35,967 nt of DNA. Origin: Gemmatimonadota bacterium. Its GTDB lineage: Bacteria; Gemmatimonadota; Gemmatimonadetes; Gemmatimonadales; Gemmatimonadaceae. Below the pieces are notes generated by a model. The model worked only from the letters and a program-made list of their open reading frames with translations, searched no databases and was not told the origin of the DNA. Below, piece after piece: positions 16,592 to 24,629 of this stretch (positions are counted from its first letter, which is position 1; every line of letters starts with the position of its first letter). The stretch lies in NCBI GenBank assembly GCA_020161135.1, contig JAIUOB010000006.1, positions 1 to 35,967 of the forward strand. The letters run 5' to 3'. Both the position numbers and the translations under genes were made by a program.

Positions 16592-17365
16592 CTACCGATC
16601 ACCCGGCTTCGCCACCCGCTCCGGCAACGCATTCGCCAGCTCCGTCGCGAGCTGGGTGAGCGCATCGGCCAGCGCGTCCTTGTACTGCGTCTCGCACGTG
16701 GTCACGCGGTGGGTCGCGATCCACGGAATGTCCGGCGTGTCGGTGTTCCGCCAGCGCGCCGACATGGTCACCGTGAGCTCCTGGCCGTACACCTTCCGCT
16801 TGTCGACCGTCCGCTCGCAGCGCGACACCTCGGGATTTCCCGCCTCCACCATCAGCACCGCATCGATCGACTCGGCGAAATCCTTGAGCTGCGTCTGCGC
16901 TGCCTCGTTGGTACCGGGCGTGGCCTGGATGCGCTCCTGGATGCGCCGCACGTCTTGCCCCGGCGCCGCCGTGTACCCCTTGCGCACAATCGCACTCTCG
17001 AACGCATCACGCACGAGCTGGTCGAGGTTGACCTGGCCGTAGGCGTTGCCTTTCGACGTGAGTGCCACCGCCAGGATGGCGTAACGCCGCGGCTTGAACG
17101 ACGCATGGGCGGTGACCGTGGCGCAGCTGGTGCCACGCGCGCTGCAGCCGAGTGCCTTGGCACCGTCCACCGCCGTCGTGCCGTCCTTCTTGAGGTCGCG
17201 AATGTCTGCGACGGTCTCCTTCATCTCGGCCGCCGCCTTCTTCGCCTTGTCGAGGAGGCCGCGCTGTGCGGACAGCGACGCGCTCGGCAGGACACACAGA
17301 CTCGCCAGCGTGCAGATGAACGCGAACGGCGACGACGCAACACGGAAAATGCGGGACGTGGGCAT
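16592..17365 (-). CDS. Secreted hypothetical protein, possibly CsgG/LpoB-like, first gene of the envelope/protease operon
   Basis: The start at ATG 17363-17365 is supported by a GAGAG about five bases upstream. The 257-residue product has a signal peptide ending near SLSAQ and a short helical region (RGLLDKAKKAAAEMKETVADI). The following domain has strands and helices like CsgG/LpoB-type secreted proteins: FKPRRYAILAVALTS, LDQLVRDAFESAIVRKGYTA, DAVLMVEAGNPEVSR, QELTVTMSARWRNT, CETQYKDALADALTQLATELANALP. In that family the domain senses or gates envelope processes. The resemblance is by secondary-structure pattern only and is weak. It leads the operon with the protease. Confidence 0.7.
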   Translation of the reverse strand: MPTSRIFRVASSPFAFICTLASLCVLPSASLSAQRGLLDKAKKAAAEMKETVADIRDLKKDGTTAVDGAKALGCSARGTSCATVTAHASFKPRRYAILAVALTSKGNAYGQVNLDQLVRDAFESAIVRKGYTAAPGQDVRRIQERIQATPGTNEAAQTQLKDFAESIDAVLMVEAGNPEVSRCERTVDKRKVYGQELTVTMSARWRNTDTPDIPWIATHRVTTCETQYKDALADALTQLATELANALPERVAKPGDR

Positions 17366-17412
17366 TGGTTCTCTCGGGCGGGATGGGCGCGGCGACCGCG
17401 ACACGCAACAAC

Positions 17413-17431
17413 ACGCCGCTCCCAGCGGCGT
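17413..17431 (-). other. Hairpin in the leader of the envelope/protease operon
   Basis: ACGCCGCT and AGCGGCGT form a perfect 8-bp stem around a 3-nt loop, about 48-66 bases upstream of the operon's first ATG. It could sit in the 5' leader of the mRNA or just upstream of the transcription start. No function can be assigned. Confidence 0.35.
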
Positions 17432-17480
17432 CGCCTAACCTGCGCCCCGCCGAGGACACCCGCAAGAAACGACCGCGTCA

Positions 17481-17505
17481 CTGCGGCGCGCTGCGCGCGC
17501 CGCAG
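17481..17505 (-). terminator. Probable terminator of the amidase gene
   Basis: An 11-bp perfect GC-rich stem (CTGCGGCGCGC / GCGCGCCGCAG) with a 3-nt loop begins ten bases after the amidase stop. On the minus strand it is followed within about ten bases by GTTTCTTG, a short T-rich run. It separates the amidase from the next operon, which is on the same strand. Confidence 0.55.
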
Positions 17506-17514
17506 CCGTACCGT

Positions 17515-19161
17515 TCACCCCACCGGCGAGGGCGGCGCCGCGAACCGCTTGCTTCGTTGCTCGTATGCGTGCGCCAGCGACAGCAGCCGCGCGTCGCTCC
17601 CGGGCAGCCCCACGAAGCTCAGGTTGCACGCCGGCAGGCCGTCAGGTCCGAACCCTGCCGGCACACTCACCTCCGGCAGCCCCAGCCAGTTGCCGTAGCC
17701 CAGCGCCGTGCGCACGTCGGGCCACCCGGCGCTCAGCAGGAACGCGCCAAAGGGCATCGTGGGATAGACCATCGCATCCAGCCGCTGCGCGCGCATGGCC
17801 GCGGCCAGTTCGGCCACCACCGTCTCACGCGACCGCAGGAACGACAGCGACGCCGCGTCCCGCTCGTACGGCTGCTCCACCAGCACCGCCATCTGCTCCC
17901 ATGTCTCCGGCAGCACGTCGTAGAAGGCGCGGTACGCCGCGAGGCCGCGCTGCACGCGCTCCTTCGCATCGACCGGAGCCTGCGCGGTGCCCTGCCGAGC
18001 GAAGTAGCGCAGCAACGCGTTCGCGGTCGCGGCCGGTGCGTTGGCGTTGGGTGCCACGTCGCCGCGCGCGCGCGCGGCGGCCGCGAACTGCTCGCGAAAG
18101 GTCGACCGGTTCGATGGCGCCGCGAACGACTCCACCACCGCACCCGCTCCGAGACACTCCTCGATGGCCCGGTCGAACAGCGTCTGCGTCGGCAAGGTCA
18201 TCTGCGCGCGCGGCACATGCGCCTCGACGAGACCCAGGCGTGCGCCCTGCAGCGCATCGTCGCGCAGCGCGGCGAGCGCGCCGCGCGTGTACGGCGTGCG
18301 CAGCGCCAGCGCATCGCCGGACTCGGGGCCCGCCAGCACGTCGAGCATCAGCGCCGCGTCGGCCACGAAGCGCGACAGCGGGCCGTGCGTGTCCAGCACG
18401 GGCCACGTGGGAATCACGCCGCTGCGGGGCACCAGCCCGAACGTAGGCTTCACCCCCACCACGCCACTGCACTGCGCGGGAATGCGGTTGCTGCCGCCGT
18501 CGTCGGTGCCGAGGGCCGCGAAGGCGATGCCGCACGCGACCGACACCGCCGAGCCCGCGCTCGATCCACCGGGCGTGCGCTGCCCGAGCCGGTCGTGTGG
18601 GTTGCGCACCTGCCCGCTCAGCGAGCTCGTGCCCACGCCCCGGTACGCGAAGTCGTCGGCAACGGTCTTGCCCAGCACCACCGCACCGGCCGCTCGCAGC
18701 CGCGCCACCTCGATCGCGTCGCGCGGCGCCAGTTCGGGAAACAGCTCGGCCCAGGCCGCACTCGACGCGGTGGTGCGCAGCCCCTGCACATCGTAGATGG
18801 ACTTGGCGAACACCGGCACGCCGTCCATGGGCCCGCGTAACGCGTTGCGCCGCAAGCGGGTATCGCTCGCGCGCGCTTCCGTCATGGCAGAGTCCGCCAG
18901 CGCGTCCACGGCATGCAGCGTGGCGTTCCAGGTACGCGCCCGCTCGAGCGCCCGCGTGGTCACCTCCGCCGCGCTCCAGGCACCGCGCACCCGCCCCGCC
19001 TGGTACTGCGCGATCGTGCCGGCCAGCGGGTCGTCCGCCTCCCCGAACAACGCTTGCAGCCGAGCCCAGCCGTGACTGCCCGGGCGGCCGAGGTCCAGCA
19101 GGGCGGGCGCCGCGAACAGGGCGGCGAGGCGGTGCAGCGACGCGCGGCGAGAGAGCGACAT
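17515..19161 (-). CDS. Tat-exported amidase-signature hydrolase
   Basis: The 548-residue protein belongs to the amidase-signature family, which hydrolyses amide bonds through a Ser-cisSer-Lys triad. The Lys is in VPVFAKSIYDV (K120), the cis-Ser in RTPGGSSAGSAVS (about 200-201), and the nucleophile Ser in GTDDGGSNRIPAQCSGVVGVKPT (S224). GatA-like oxyanion glycines are present. The N-terminus SRRASLHRLAALFAAPALL is a good twin-arginine signal, so the enzyme is probably exported folded; this argues against a tRNA amidotransferase role. No GatB or GatC is nearby. Length fits the family with a signal added. No ribosome site is evident at ATG 19159-19161, but the Tat motif supports it. Confidence 0.9.
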   Translation of the reverse strand: MSLSRRASLHRLAALFAAPALLDLGRPGSHGWARLQALFGEADDPLAGTIAQYQAGRVRGAWSAAEVTTRALERARTWNATLHAVDALADSAMTEARASDTRLRRNALRGPMDGVPVFAKSIYDVQGLRTTASSAAWAELFPELAPRDAIEVARLRAAGAVVLGKTVADDFAYRGVGTSSLSGQVRNPHDRLGQRTPGGSSAGSAVSVACGIAFAALGTDDGGSNRIPAQCSGVVGVKPTFGLVPRSGVIPTWPVLDTHGPLSRFVADAALMLDVLAGPESGDALALRTPYTRGALAALRDDALQGARLGLVEAHVPRAQMTLPTQTLFDRAIEECLGAGAVVESFAAPSNRSTFREQFAAAARARGDVAPNANAPAATANALLRYFARQGTAQAPVDAKERVQRGLAAYRAFYDVLPETWEQMAVLVEQPYERDAASLSFLRSRETVVAELAAAMRAQRLDAMVYPTMPFGAFLLSAGWPDVRTALGYGNWLGLPEVSVPAGFGPDGLPACNLSFVGLPGSDARLLSLAHAYEQRSKRFAAPPSPVG

Positions 19162-19206
19162 GGCGGCGGGGAGAGGGGCGCGGCGTCGGTCGATGGACGG
19201 CCGAGG

Positions 19207-19225
19207 TACGGTACTCGTACGGTAT
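19207..19225. promoter_or_regulatory. Direct repeat GTACGGTA, 11-bp period, upstream of the amidase gene
   Basis: GTACGGTA occurs at 19207-19214 and again at 19218-19225, separated by CTC. The 11-bp period puts both copies on the same face of the helix, as in response-regulator or two-dimer operators. It sits 46-64 bp before the amidase start in the 202-bp space between that gene and the PEP-CTERM gene. The binding protein is unknown. Confidence 0.45.
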
Positions 19226-19363
19226 CACGCGGGGGCGGGTCCTGCCCGCACGGGGGCGCCGCTCGGCACCGCGCGCACGCCTCGCTGAGGGAGTCTGGCC
19301 GGGAGCTGCGCGTGTTGGTTCGTGGCGACATCCGTCGCCGTGTCCACAGCCCGAGGTCCTCCC

Positions 19364-20152
19364 ATGCGTTCCCTGCTGCTCCGTACCCTCGCTCTCGCCG
19401 CCGTCGCGGCCGCGCCGCTGTTGGCGGCGCCGCTCTCGGCGCAAACCGTGTCCTTTGGCGGTCAGACGCTGCGCACCAATGTCGACGCCGGTGCGATCAC
19501 CGTGAATGGTGGCGTGCTCCAGATGATGGACGGCACCTACAGCGTGTCGCACAGCGCGCTCACCACCAGCACCTTCAACCTCAACGGTCCGTGGTCGACC
19601 GCGTTCCGCATGACGTACGACTGCGTGAACGTCTCCGGCTGGTGCACCGGTGACGGCATCGGCTTCGTCGTCTCGAATGGCCCCGATACCGACCTCGGCG
19701 TCGGCGGCGGCAGCATGGGCTACGAGAACGGCTTCACGGCGGGCAGCTACGGTGTCTTCTTCCGCACCTTCTGGACCGACGTGCTCGAAGGGCGCGACGG
19801 CGGGTTCACGAACGGTGTCACCGATGGCGGCACTGCCTGGACGGGGAGTCTCGTCGACGCGTTCGACGTGCTGCTCGCGTACGACGGCACCGGCGCGCTC
19901 AACTGGTCGGTCACGCGCGTCTCCAACAGCGCGATGTTCGCGGGCAGCATGACCGGTCTCGAGACCACGGACTGGTCGAACGCGCGCGTCGGCTTCAGCG
20001 CGTCGAGCGGGGCGGCGTCCGAGAACTCGTACGTCTCGAACTGGCAGTGGAACGTCCCGGCCAACACGGTCGTACCGGAACCGGCCACCGTGGCGCTCGT
20101 CGCAGCGGGGCTCGCGGTCGTCGGCGCGGTGGCGCGTCGTCGCCGCGCCTGA
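19364..20152 (+). CDS. PEP-CTERM protein with L-type-lectin-like domain
   Basis: The 262-residue product has a signal peptide (LLLRTLALAAVAAAPLLAAPLSAQ). It ends in a classic PEP-CTERM sorting tag: VVPEP, a hydrophobic helix (ATVALVAAGLAVVGAVA) and RRRRA. An exosortase elsewhere in the genome should cut the tag and release or anchor the protein at the surface or in the exopolysaccharide. The body resembles a legume-lectin/L-type lectin sandwich (CTGDGIGFVVSNGPDTDLGVGGGSMGYEN, FDVLLAYDGTGALNWSVTR, ARVGFSASSG). ATG 19364 is placed by the signal peptide and an AGG nine bases upstream. No exosortase is in the window. Confidence 0.88.
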   Translation: MRSLLLRTLALAAVAAAPLLAAPLSAQTVSFGGQTLRTNVDAGAITVNGGVLQMMDGTYSVSHSALTTSTFNLNGPWSTAFRMTYDCVNVSGWCTGDGIGFVVSNGPDTDLGVGGGSMGYENGFTAGSYGVFFRTFWTDVLEGRDGGFTNGVTDGGTAWTGSLVDAFDVLLAYDGTGALNWSVTRVSNSAMFAGSMTGLETTDWSNARVGFSASSGAASENSYVSNWQWNVPANTVVPEPATVALVAAGLAVVGAVARRRRA

Positions 20153-20281
20153 TCAAGGCGCGTTGCGTCACGCACGCACCGCCCACGGCACCACCCTGCA
20201 ACGCACGCGTTTGCGTCAGGCGAACAGGGCGGACGACACGGACGGCACACCAGACTCCGTTCCTCGTCTGGCGCAATGGCG

Positions 20282-20301
20282 GCGGGCTCCCTCGGGAGCC
20301 C
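20282..20301. terminator. Bidirectional terminator-like hairpin between PEP-CTERM and asparaginase genes
   Basis: CGGGCTCCC and GGGAGCCCG are perfect inverted copies separated by TC, folding as a strong stem with a tight loop. A TCGTCATTTC stretch follows on the plus side. It sits between two convergent genes. Confidence 0.6.
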
Positions 20302-20330
20302 GTCGTCATTTCAGGGGCGCACGACGGCCC

Positions 20331-21479
20331 TCAATAGCGCCGGAAGAAATCCTGCAGTTGGCGCCCGTCACGCGTCCGGGTGAGCGCCACCATGAGCAGG
20401 ATGCGCGCCTTGGCCGGCGTGAGATGCTGCACCGTGAGCATCGGCGCCATCGTCGATGCGGGGGGCTGGGCCGCACTCGAGGCAGGACGTGCACTGTCAC
20501 CACGCGGCGCCGGCGGCGCGCCACTGCCGGCCGCGGTCATGTTGTCGCCATAGGCGAACACCGTGGCCACGACCACGCCCTCGCGGCGGAGCTGCCCGTA
20601 CACCGCGCTCTCCTCCGACGTGAAGCCGTTGCTCGCGACCACCACCCCCGCCGGCTTCTGTGCGAACTGCGGGCCGGTGCCGCCCGGGTACGAGTACGTG
20701 AGCGCCACGGTCGGCAGCGAATCGACGCGCGTCATGTCGAACTCGCTCGCCGCGCCATGCACACGCGTCGGCGCGAAGAGAAACTCGACGCTGCTGTTGT
20801 TCACGACGCCGAGCATGCCCATCTCACCGCCGCTGAAGCCGCCGGTGCGCTGGTACAGCTTGCGCGCCTCCCGCGCCGACAGGATGCGGTCGTCCATCAC
20901 GACCATCACACCCTTGCCCACGGCCTGTGGCGAGACCACGGTGCGCACCGCGCTCAACAGGTTGATCGGACCATCCGGGCTGATTCCCGTGGCCGGGCGC
21001 TGCGCACCGACCACCACCACCGGCTTGTCGCTGCGCACGGTGAGGTAGAGAAAGAACGACGTCTCCTCGAGTCGGTCGGTGCCGTGTGTGACCACCACAC
21101 CGGCCAGGTCGCTCCGCTCCCGCAGCACCGCGTTGATGCGCTTCGACAGCGCCAGCCACTGGGCCGGCGTGATCGCCGTACTCGGCACATTCGAGAACTG
21201 CTCCGTCTCGATCTGCGCGAAGCGCGACAGCTCGGGCACCGACGCCGTGATCTGCTCGACGCTGAGCGCGCCGGCCTGGTACCCGCCCAGCGTCCCCGGC
21301 GCCTGCTGCGCGCCGGCAATCGTGCCGCCCGTCGCGATGAGCAGCACCTTGGGCAGGGCACGCGCCGGCGTGGCGGCGGCCGGGCTCGCGCCTTGCGCCG
21401 CGACGCGCACCGGCGTGACGGCGTGGAGCACGAGGGACGTCACGGCAAGCGTGATACCGGCAAGGACAGTCGACCGCAC
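20331..21479 (-). CDS. Exported type II-like L-asparaginase
   Basis: The enzyme hydrolyses L-asparagine (often also glutamine) to the acid and ammonia, probably in the periplasm since a signal peptide is present (LAGITLAVTSLVLHAVTPVRVAAQ). Active-site parts are visible: IATGGTIAG (T53), VVVTHGTDRLEET (T134, D135), and a Lys at 207 in REARKLYQRT. The T134 to K207 spacing of 73 equals that between T89 and K162 of the E. coli enzyme. The start is GTG 21477-21479 with GGAG six bases upstream. A Pro/Ala/Ser-rich insert near residues 318-345 is absent from standard enzymes and separates the core from the last ~35 residues. The protein has 382 residues, longer than the usual ~330-350. Confidence 0.9.
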   Translation of the reverse strand: MRSTVLAGITLAVTSLVLHAVTPVRVAAQGASPAAATPARALPKVLLIATGGTIAGAQQAPGTLGGYQAGALSVEQITASVPELSRFAQIETEQFSNVPSTAITPAQWLALSKRINAVLRERSDLAGVVVTHGTDRLEETSFFLYLTVRSDKPVVVVGAQRPATGISPDGPINLLSAVRTVVSPQAVGKGVMVVMDDRILSAREARKLYQRTGGFSGGEMGMLGVVNNSSVEFLFAPTRVHGAASEFDMTRVDSLPTVALTYSYPGGTGPQFAQKPAGVVVASNGFTSEESAVYGQLRREGVVVATVFAYGDNMTAAGSGAPPAPRGDSARPASSAAQPPASTMAPMLTVQHLTPAKARILLMVALTRTRDGRQLQDFFRRY

Positions 21480-21561
21480 GACGGCTCCGGGCTGAGTGAA
21501 GACGCGACGACGCCTGCGCGCCGCCCCGCGTCCGCCAATCTACGCCGCGCCCTCCGGCTGA

Positions 21562-23169
21562 CTACTGCGACGCCGCGCGATCCGGCGCGTCGGCCGCGCC
21601 GTCGCCGCGGTCGTCGGCCGACCCCGCCTGCGGATTCCACAGCGTGCCGTACAACTGCGGCCCGCACGACTGGCAGATGCTGTGACTGAAGATGGCCTGC
21701 GAATGCTGCGAGACGAACGTCTCCACCGCCTGCCAGTAGCCGCGATCGTCGCGCACCCGCTTGCAGTTCGCGCAGATCGGGATCAGGCCGGACAGCGTGC
21801 GCACCTCCGACAGCGCGGTCCGCAACTCACTGTTGAGGCGCTCCAGATCGCCGTTGGCCCGCGTGAGCGCCTCCGTGCGGGCGCGCTCGCGACGGTTGAA
21901 GCGCGCCAGCACGCCGAACAGCGCCAACACGAGCACGAGGATCACGCTCACGAATGCCACCGTGAGCCGCTGCCGGCTGATCGTGTCCGCCTGCGAGCGT
22001 TGCGTTGCACGCAGGGCACTGTTCGCGCGGAGGGCCGCGTCCGTCTCCACGCGCGCCTCGCGCGCGGCGATGCGCAGCGCCGCGTCCTGGTCGAAGATCG
22101 TGTCACGCAGCGCGTTGTGGCGTCGCAGGTACGACATGGCCACCCGCGCATCCCGCGTTGCCTCGGCGTCGGCCAGGCGCGCCAGCACCTCCAGCTCGAG
22201 CACGCGCTGGTGCGCGCGCTGCGCGAGTGCCAACGCCTCCGTGAGCAGCGCCCGCGCCTCGGGCAGGTGGCCACGCGCGAGGTGCAACTCGCCGAGGAGC
22301 TGCAGCGCGCGCCCCTGCCCGCGCACGCTGTTGCGCGCGCGGGCCGATCGCAGCACCGAGTCCAGCAGCGGCTGCGCGACATCGAGGTTGCCGCGCCGCA
22401 GCAGCAGCGCCCCCTCCGCCGCGGCATTCAGTTCCCACGCGTCGATCGTGTCGCCGCGGGTGCTCCGTGCGCCAGGGCGCGCATAGGCGGCCTTCGCCGC
22501 CTCGATGAGGCGCTCCGCCTCGGCGAACGCGCCGCGGTCGATGGCGAGCAGCGCCTTGCTGTTGAGCGCGTAGCCGAGCGCCGGTGCCGCCGATGGCACA
22601 CGCTCGGCGACCGCGATGGCGTGGTCGAAGATCGAATCGGCGCGCGCGTACTGCCGCCAGTCGTGGTACGTCTTGCCCACGTTGGTCAGCGAGCGGGACA
22701 GCCCCAGGCTGTCGTTGGTCTCGCGACGGAGCTGGGTCGCCTCGAGGAAGAGCTCGAGAGCCGGCTCGTAGATCCCGAGCTGGTAGTACGACGCACCGAG
22801 ACTGTTGAGCGCACGGGCGAGCTCGACCGCCGGACCGATGCGTCGCCGCACCGCCACGGCGGGCGCGAGATAGGCCAGGCCGCTGTCGGACTGATTGACG
22901 CTCCACCATGTCACGCCCAGGCGCAGCTGGGCGTCCGCCATGGTGGTGGAATCCACGGCGCGTCGCGCGGCGGCCAGCGCGATGCGAAACTGCTGCTGCG
23001 CCGCCGGCACCTGACCGCGGCGCTCGAGCACGATGCCGCTGTCGAGCGCGGCGCGCGCCACGGGGTCAGTGCGGCGGGCGTCGTTGGACTGTGCGGGCAG
23101 CGGCTGCCACACGCCGCCCAGCGCCAGCAGGACACCAACGAGCGAACGCTCCACGCGGCGGAAGGCCAT
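21562..23169 (-). CDS. TPR-repeat membrane protein with CxxC...CxxC tail
   Basis: The 535-residue protein begins with a signal-like segment (SLVGVLLALGGVWQPLPAQ). About 330 residues of degenerate TPR-like helical pairs follow (for example YYQLGIYEPALELFLEATQLRRETND, ALNSKALLAIDRGAFAEAERLIEAA). A membrane helix (LTVAFVSVILVLVLALFGVLARF) and a coiled coil (LTRANGDLERLNSELRTALSEVRTL) come next. The C-terminal module GLIPICANCKRVRDDRGYWQAVETFV...FSHSICQSCG is commonly found at the ends of PAS-domain or receiver-domain signalling proteins. Its four Cys could hold zinc. Here it is fused to a periplasmic TPR sensor without kinase or receiver domain. It is divergent from argG. Confidence 0.82.
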   Translation of the reverse strand: MAFRRVERSLVGVLLALGGVWQPLPAQSNDARRTDPVARAALDSGIVLERRGQVPAAQQQFRIALAAARRAVDSTTMADAQLRLGVTWWSVNQSDSGLAYLAPAVAVRRRIGPAVELARALNSLGASYYQLGIYEPALELFLEATQLRRETNDSLGLSRSLTNVGKTYHDWRQYARADSIFDHAIAVAERVPSAAPALGYALNSKALLAIDRGAFAEAERLIEAAKAAYARPGARSTRGDTIDAWELNAAAEGALLLRRGNLDVAQPLLDSVLRSARARNSVRGQGRALQLLGELHLARGHLPEARALLTEALALAQRAHQRVLELEVLARLADAEATRDARVAMSYLRRHNALRDTIFDQDAALRIAAREARVETDAALRANSALRATQRSQADTISRQRLTVAFVSVILVLVLALFGVLARFNRRERARTEALTRANGDLERLNSELRTALSEVRTLSGLIPICANCKRVRDDRGYWQAVETFVSQHSQAIFSHSICQSCGPQLYGTLWNPQAGSADDRGDGAADAPDRAASQ

Positions 23170-23278
23170 GCCCCAATCTAGCGCCCGGTCCGAGGTCCCC
23201 CCACGTCACCGGGACGCGGCGGAAATCGCTATCTTGCGCGGCTCCGTCGTTCGTCCCGAATTCGCACCCGAGCCTGCC

Positions 23279-24610
23279 GTGCCCAGCATCCTCCAACACC
23301 TCCCCGTCGGCGAAAAGGTCGGCATCGCCTTCTCCGGCGGCCTCGACACGAGCGCGGCCCTCCACTGGATGCGCGCCCGCGGCGCCGTCCCGTACGCCTA
23401 CACGGCCAACCTCGGGCAGCCGGACGAAAGCAACTACGACGACATCCCGAAGAAGGCGATGGCCTACGGGGCCGAACAGGCTCGCCTCATCGAGTGTCGC
23501 GCGCAGCTCGTGGCCGAGGGGCTCGCCGCGTTGCAGTGCGGCGCCTTCCACATCTCCACCGGCGGGCAGACCTACTTCAACACCACGCCGCTCGGACGCG
23601 CCGTGACCGGCACGATGCTCGTCGCCGCCATGCGCGAGGACGGCGTCGACATCTGGGGCGACGGCAGCACCTTCAAGGGCAACGACATCGAGCGGTTCTA
23701 CCGCTACGGCCTGCTCACCAACCCCAACCTCCGCGTCTACAAGCCCTGGCTCGACCAGCGCTTCATCGACGAGCTGGGCGGCCGCACGGAGATGGCCGAG
23801 TACCTCATCGCCGCCGGCTTCGAGTACAAGATGTCGGTCGAGAAGGCGTACTCCACCGACTCCAACATCCTGGGCGCGACGCACGAGGCCAAGGACCTCG
23901 AGTTCCTCGACAAGGGGATGCACATCGTGCACCCCATCATGGGCGTCGCCTTCTGGCGCGACGACGTGGCCATTGCGAGGGAGACCGTCTCGATCCGCTT
24001 CCACGAGGGCTACCCGGTGGCCATCAACGGGCGCGAGTTCGGCAGCGCGCTCGAGCTGTTCACCGAGGCCAATGTCATTGGCGGGCGGCACGGCCTGGGC
24101 ATGACCGACCAGATCGAGAACCGCATCATCGAGGCCAAGAGCCGCGGCATCTACGAGGCGCCCGGCCTCGCGCTGCTCTTCATCGCCTACGAGCGCCTCG
24201 TGACCGGCATCCACAACGAGGACACCATCGAGCAGTACCGCATCAACGGGCGCAAGCTCGGGCGCCTGCTGTACCAGGGGCGCTGGCTCGACCCGCAGAG
24301 CCTCATGCTGCGCGAGAGCGCGCAGCGCTGGGTCGCCAAGGCGGTCACCGGTGAGGTCACCATCGAGCTGCGTCGCGGGAACGACTACAGCATCATGGAC
24401 ACGACCAGCCCCAACCTCACCTACAAGCCCGAGCGGCTCACGATGGAGAAGGGGCAGGAGTTCTTCACGCCGCTCGATCGCATCGGCCAGCTCACGATGC
24501 GCAACCTCGACATCATCGACACGCGCGACAAGCTCGCGGTGTACGCCAACGCCGGCCTGCTGCAGAGCGGCGGCGTGCAGGGCGTGCCGCAACTGCCGTC
24601 GGGGGAGTAG
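23279..24610 (+). CDS. argG: Argininosuccinate synthase
   Basis: ArgG joins citrulline and aspartate, using ATP, to form argininosuccinate in arginine synthesis. The 443-residue product is collinear with E. coli ArgG (about 447): [25 protein letters not shown] (PP-loop), [88 protein letters not shown]. This is the longer E. coli-type form. I start it at GTG 23279, where homology begins; the open frame runs upstream over the antisense TPR gene without meaning. The ribosome site is weak. No other arg gene is present in the window. A perfect hairpin covers its stop codon. Confidence 0.96.
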   Translation: [443 protein letters not shown]

Positions 24611-24622
24611 CCCCGACGGCAG
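24593..24622. terminator. Bidirectional terminator hairpin overlapping the argG stop
   Basis: CTGCCGTCGGGG and CCCCGACGGCAG are perfect 12-bp inverted copies with the 6-nt loop GAGTAG, which holds the argG stop codon. The VOC gene ends 8 bp further on the opposite strand. No T-run follows on either side, so termination may be Rho-assisted. Confidence 0.6.
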
Positions 24623-24629
24623 GCGCGGC

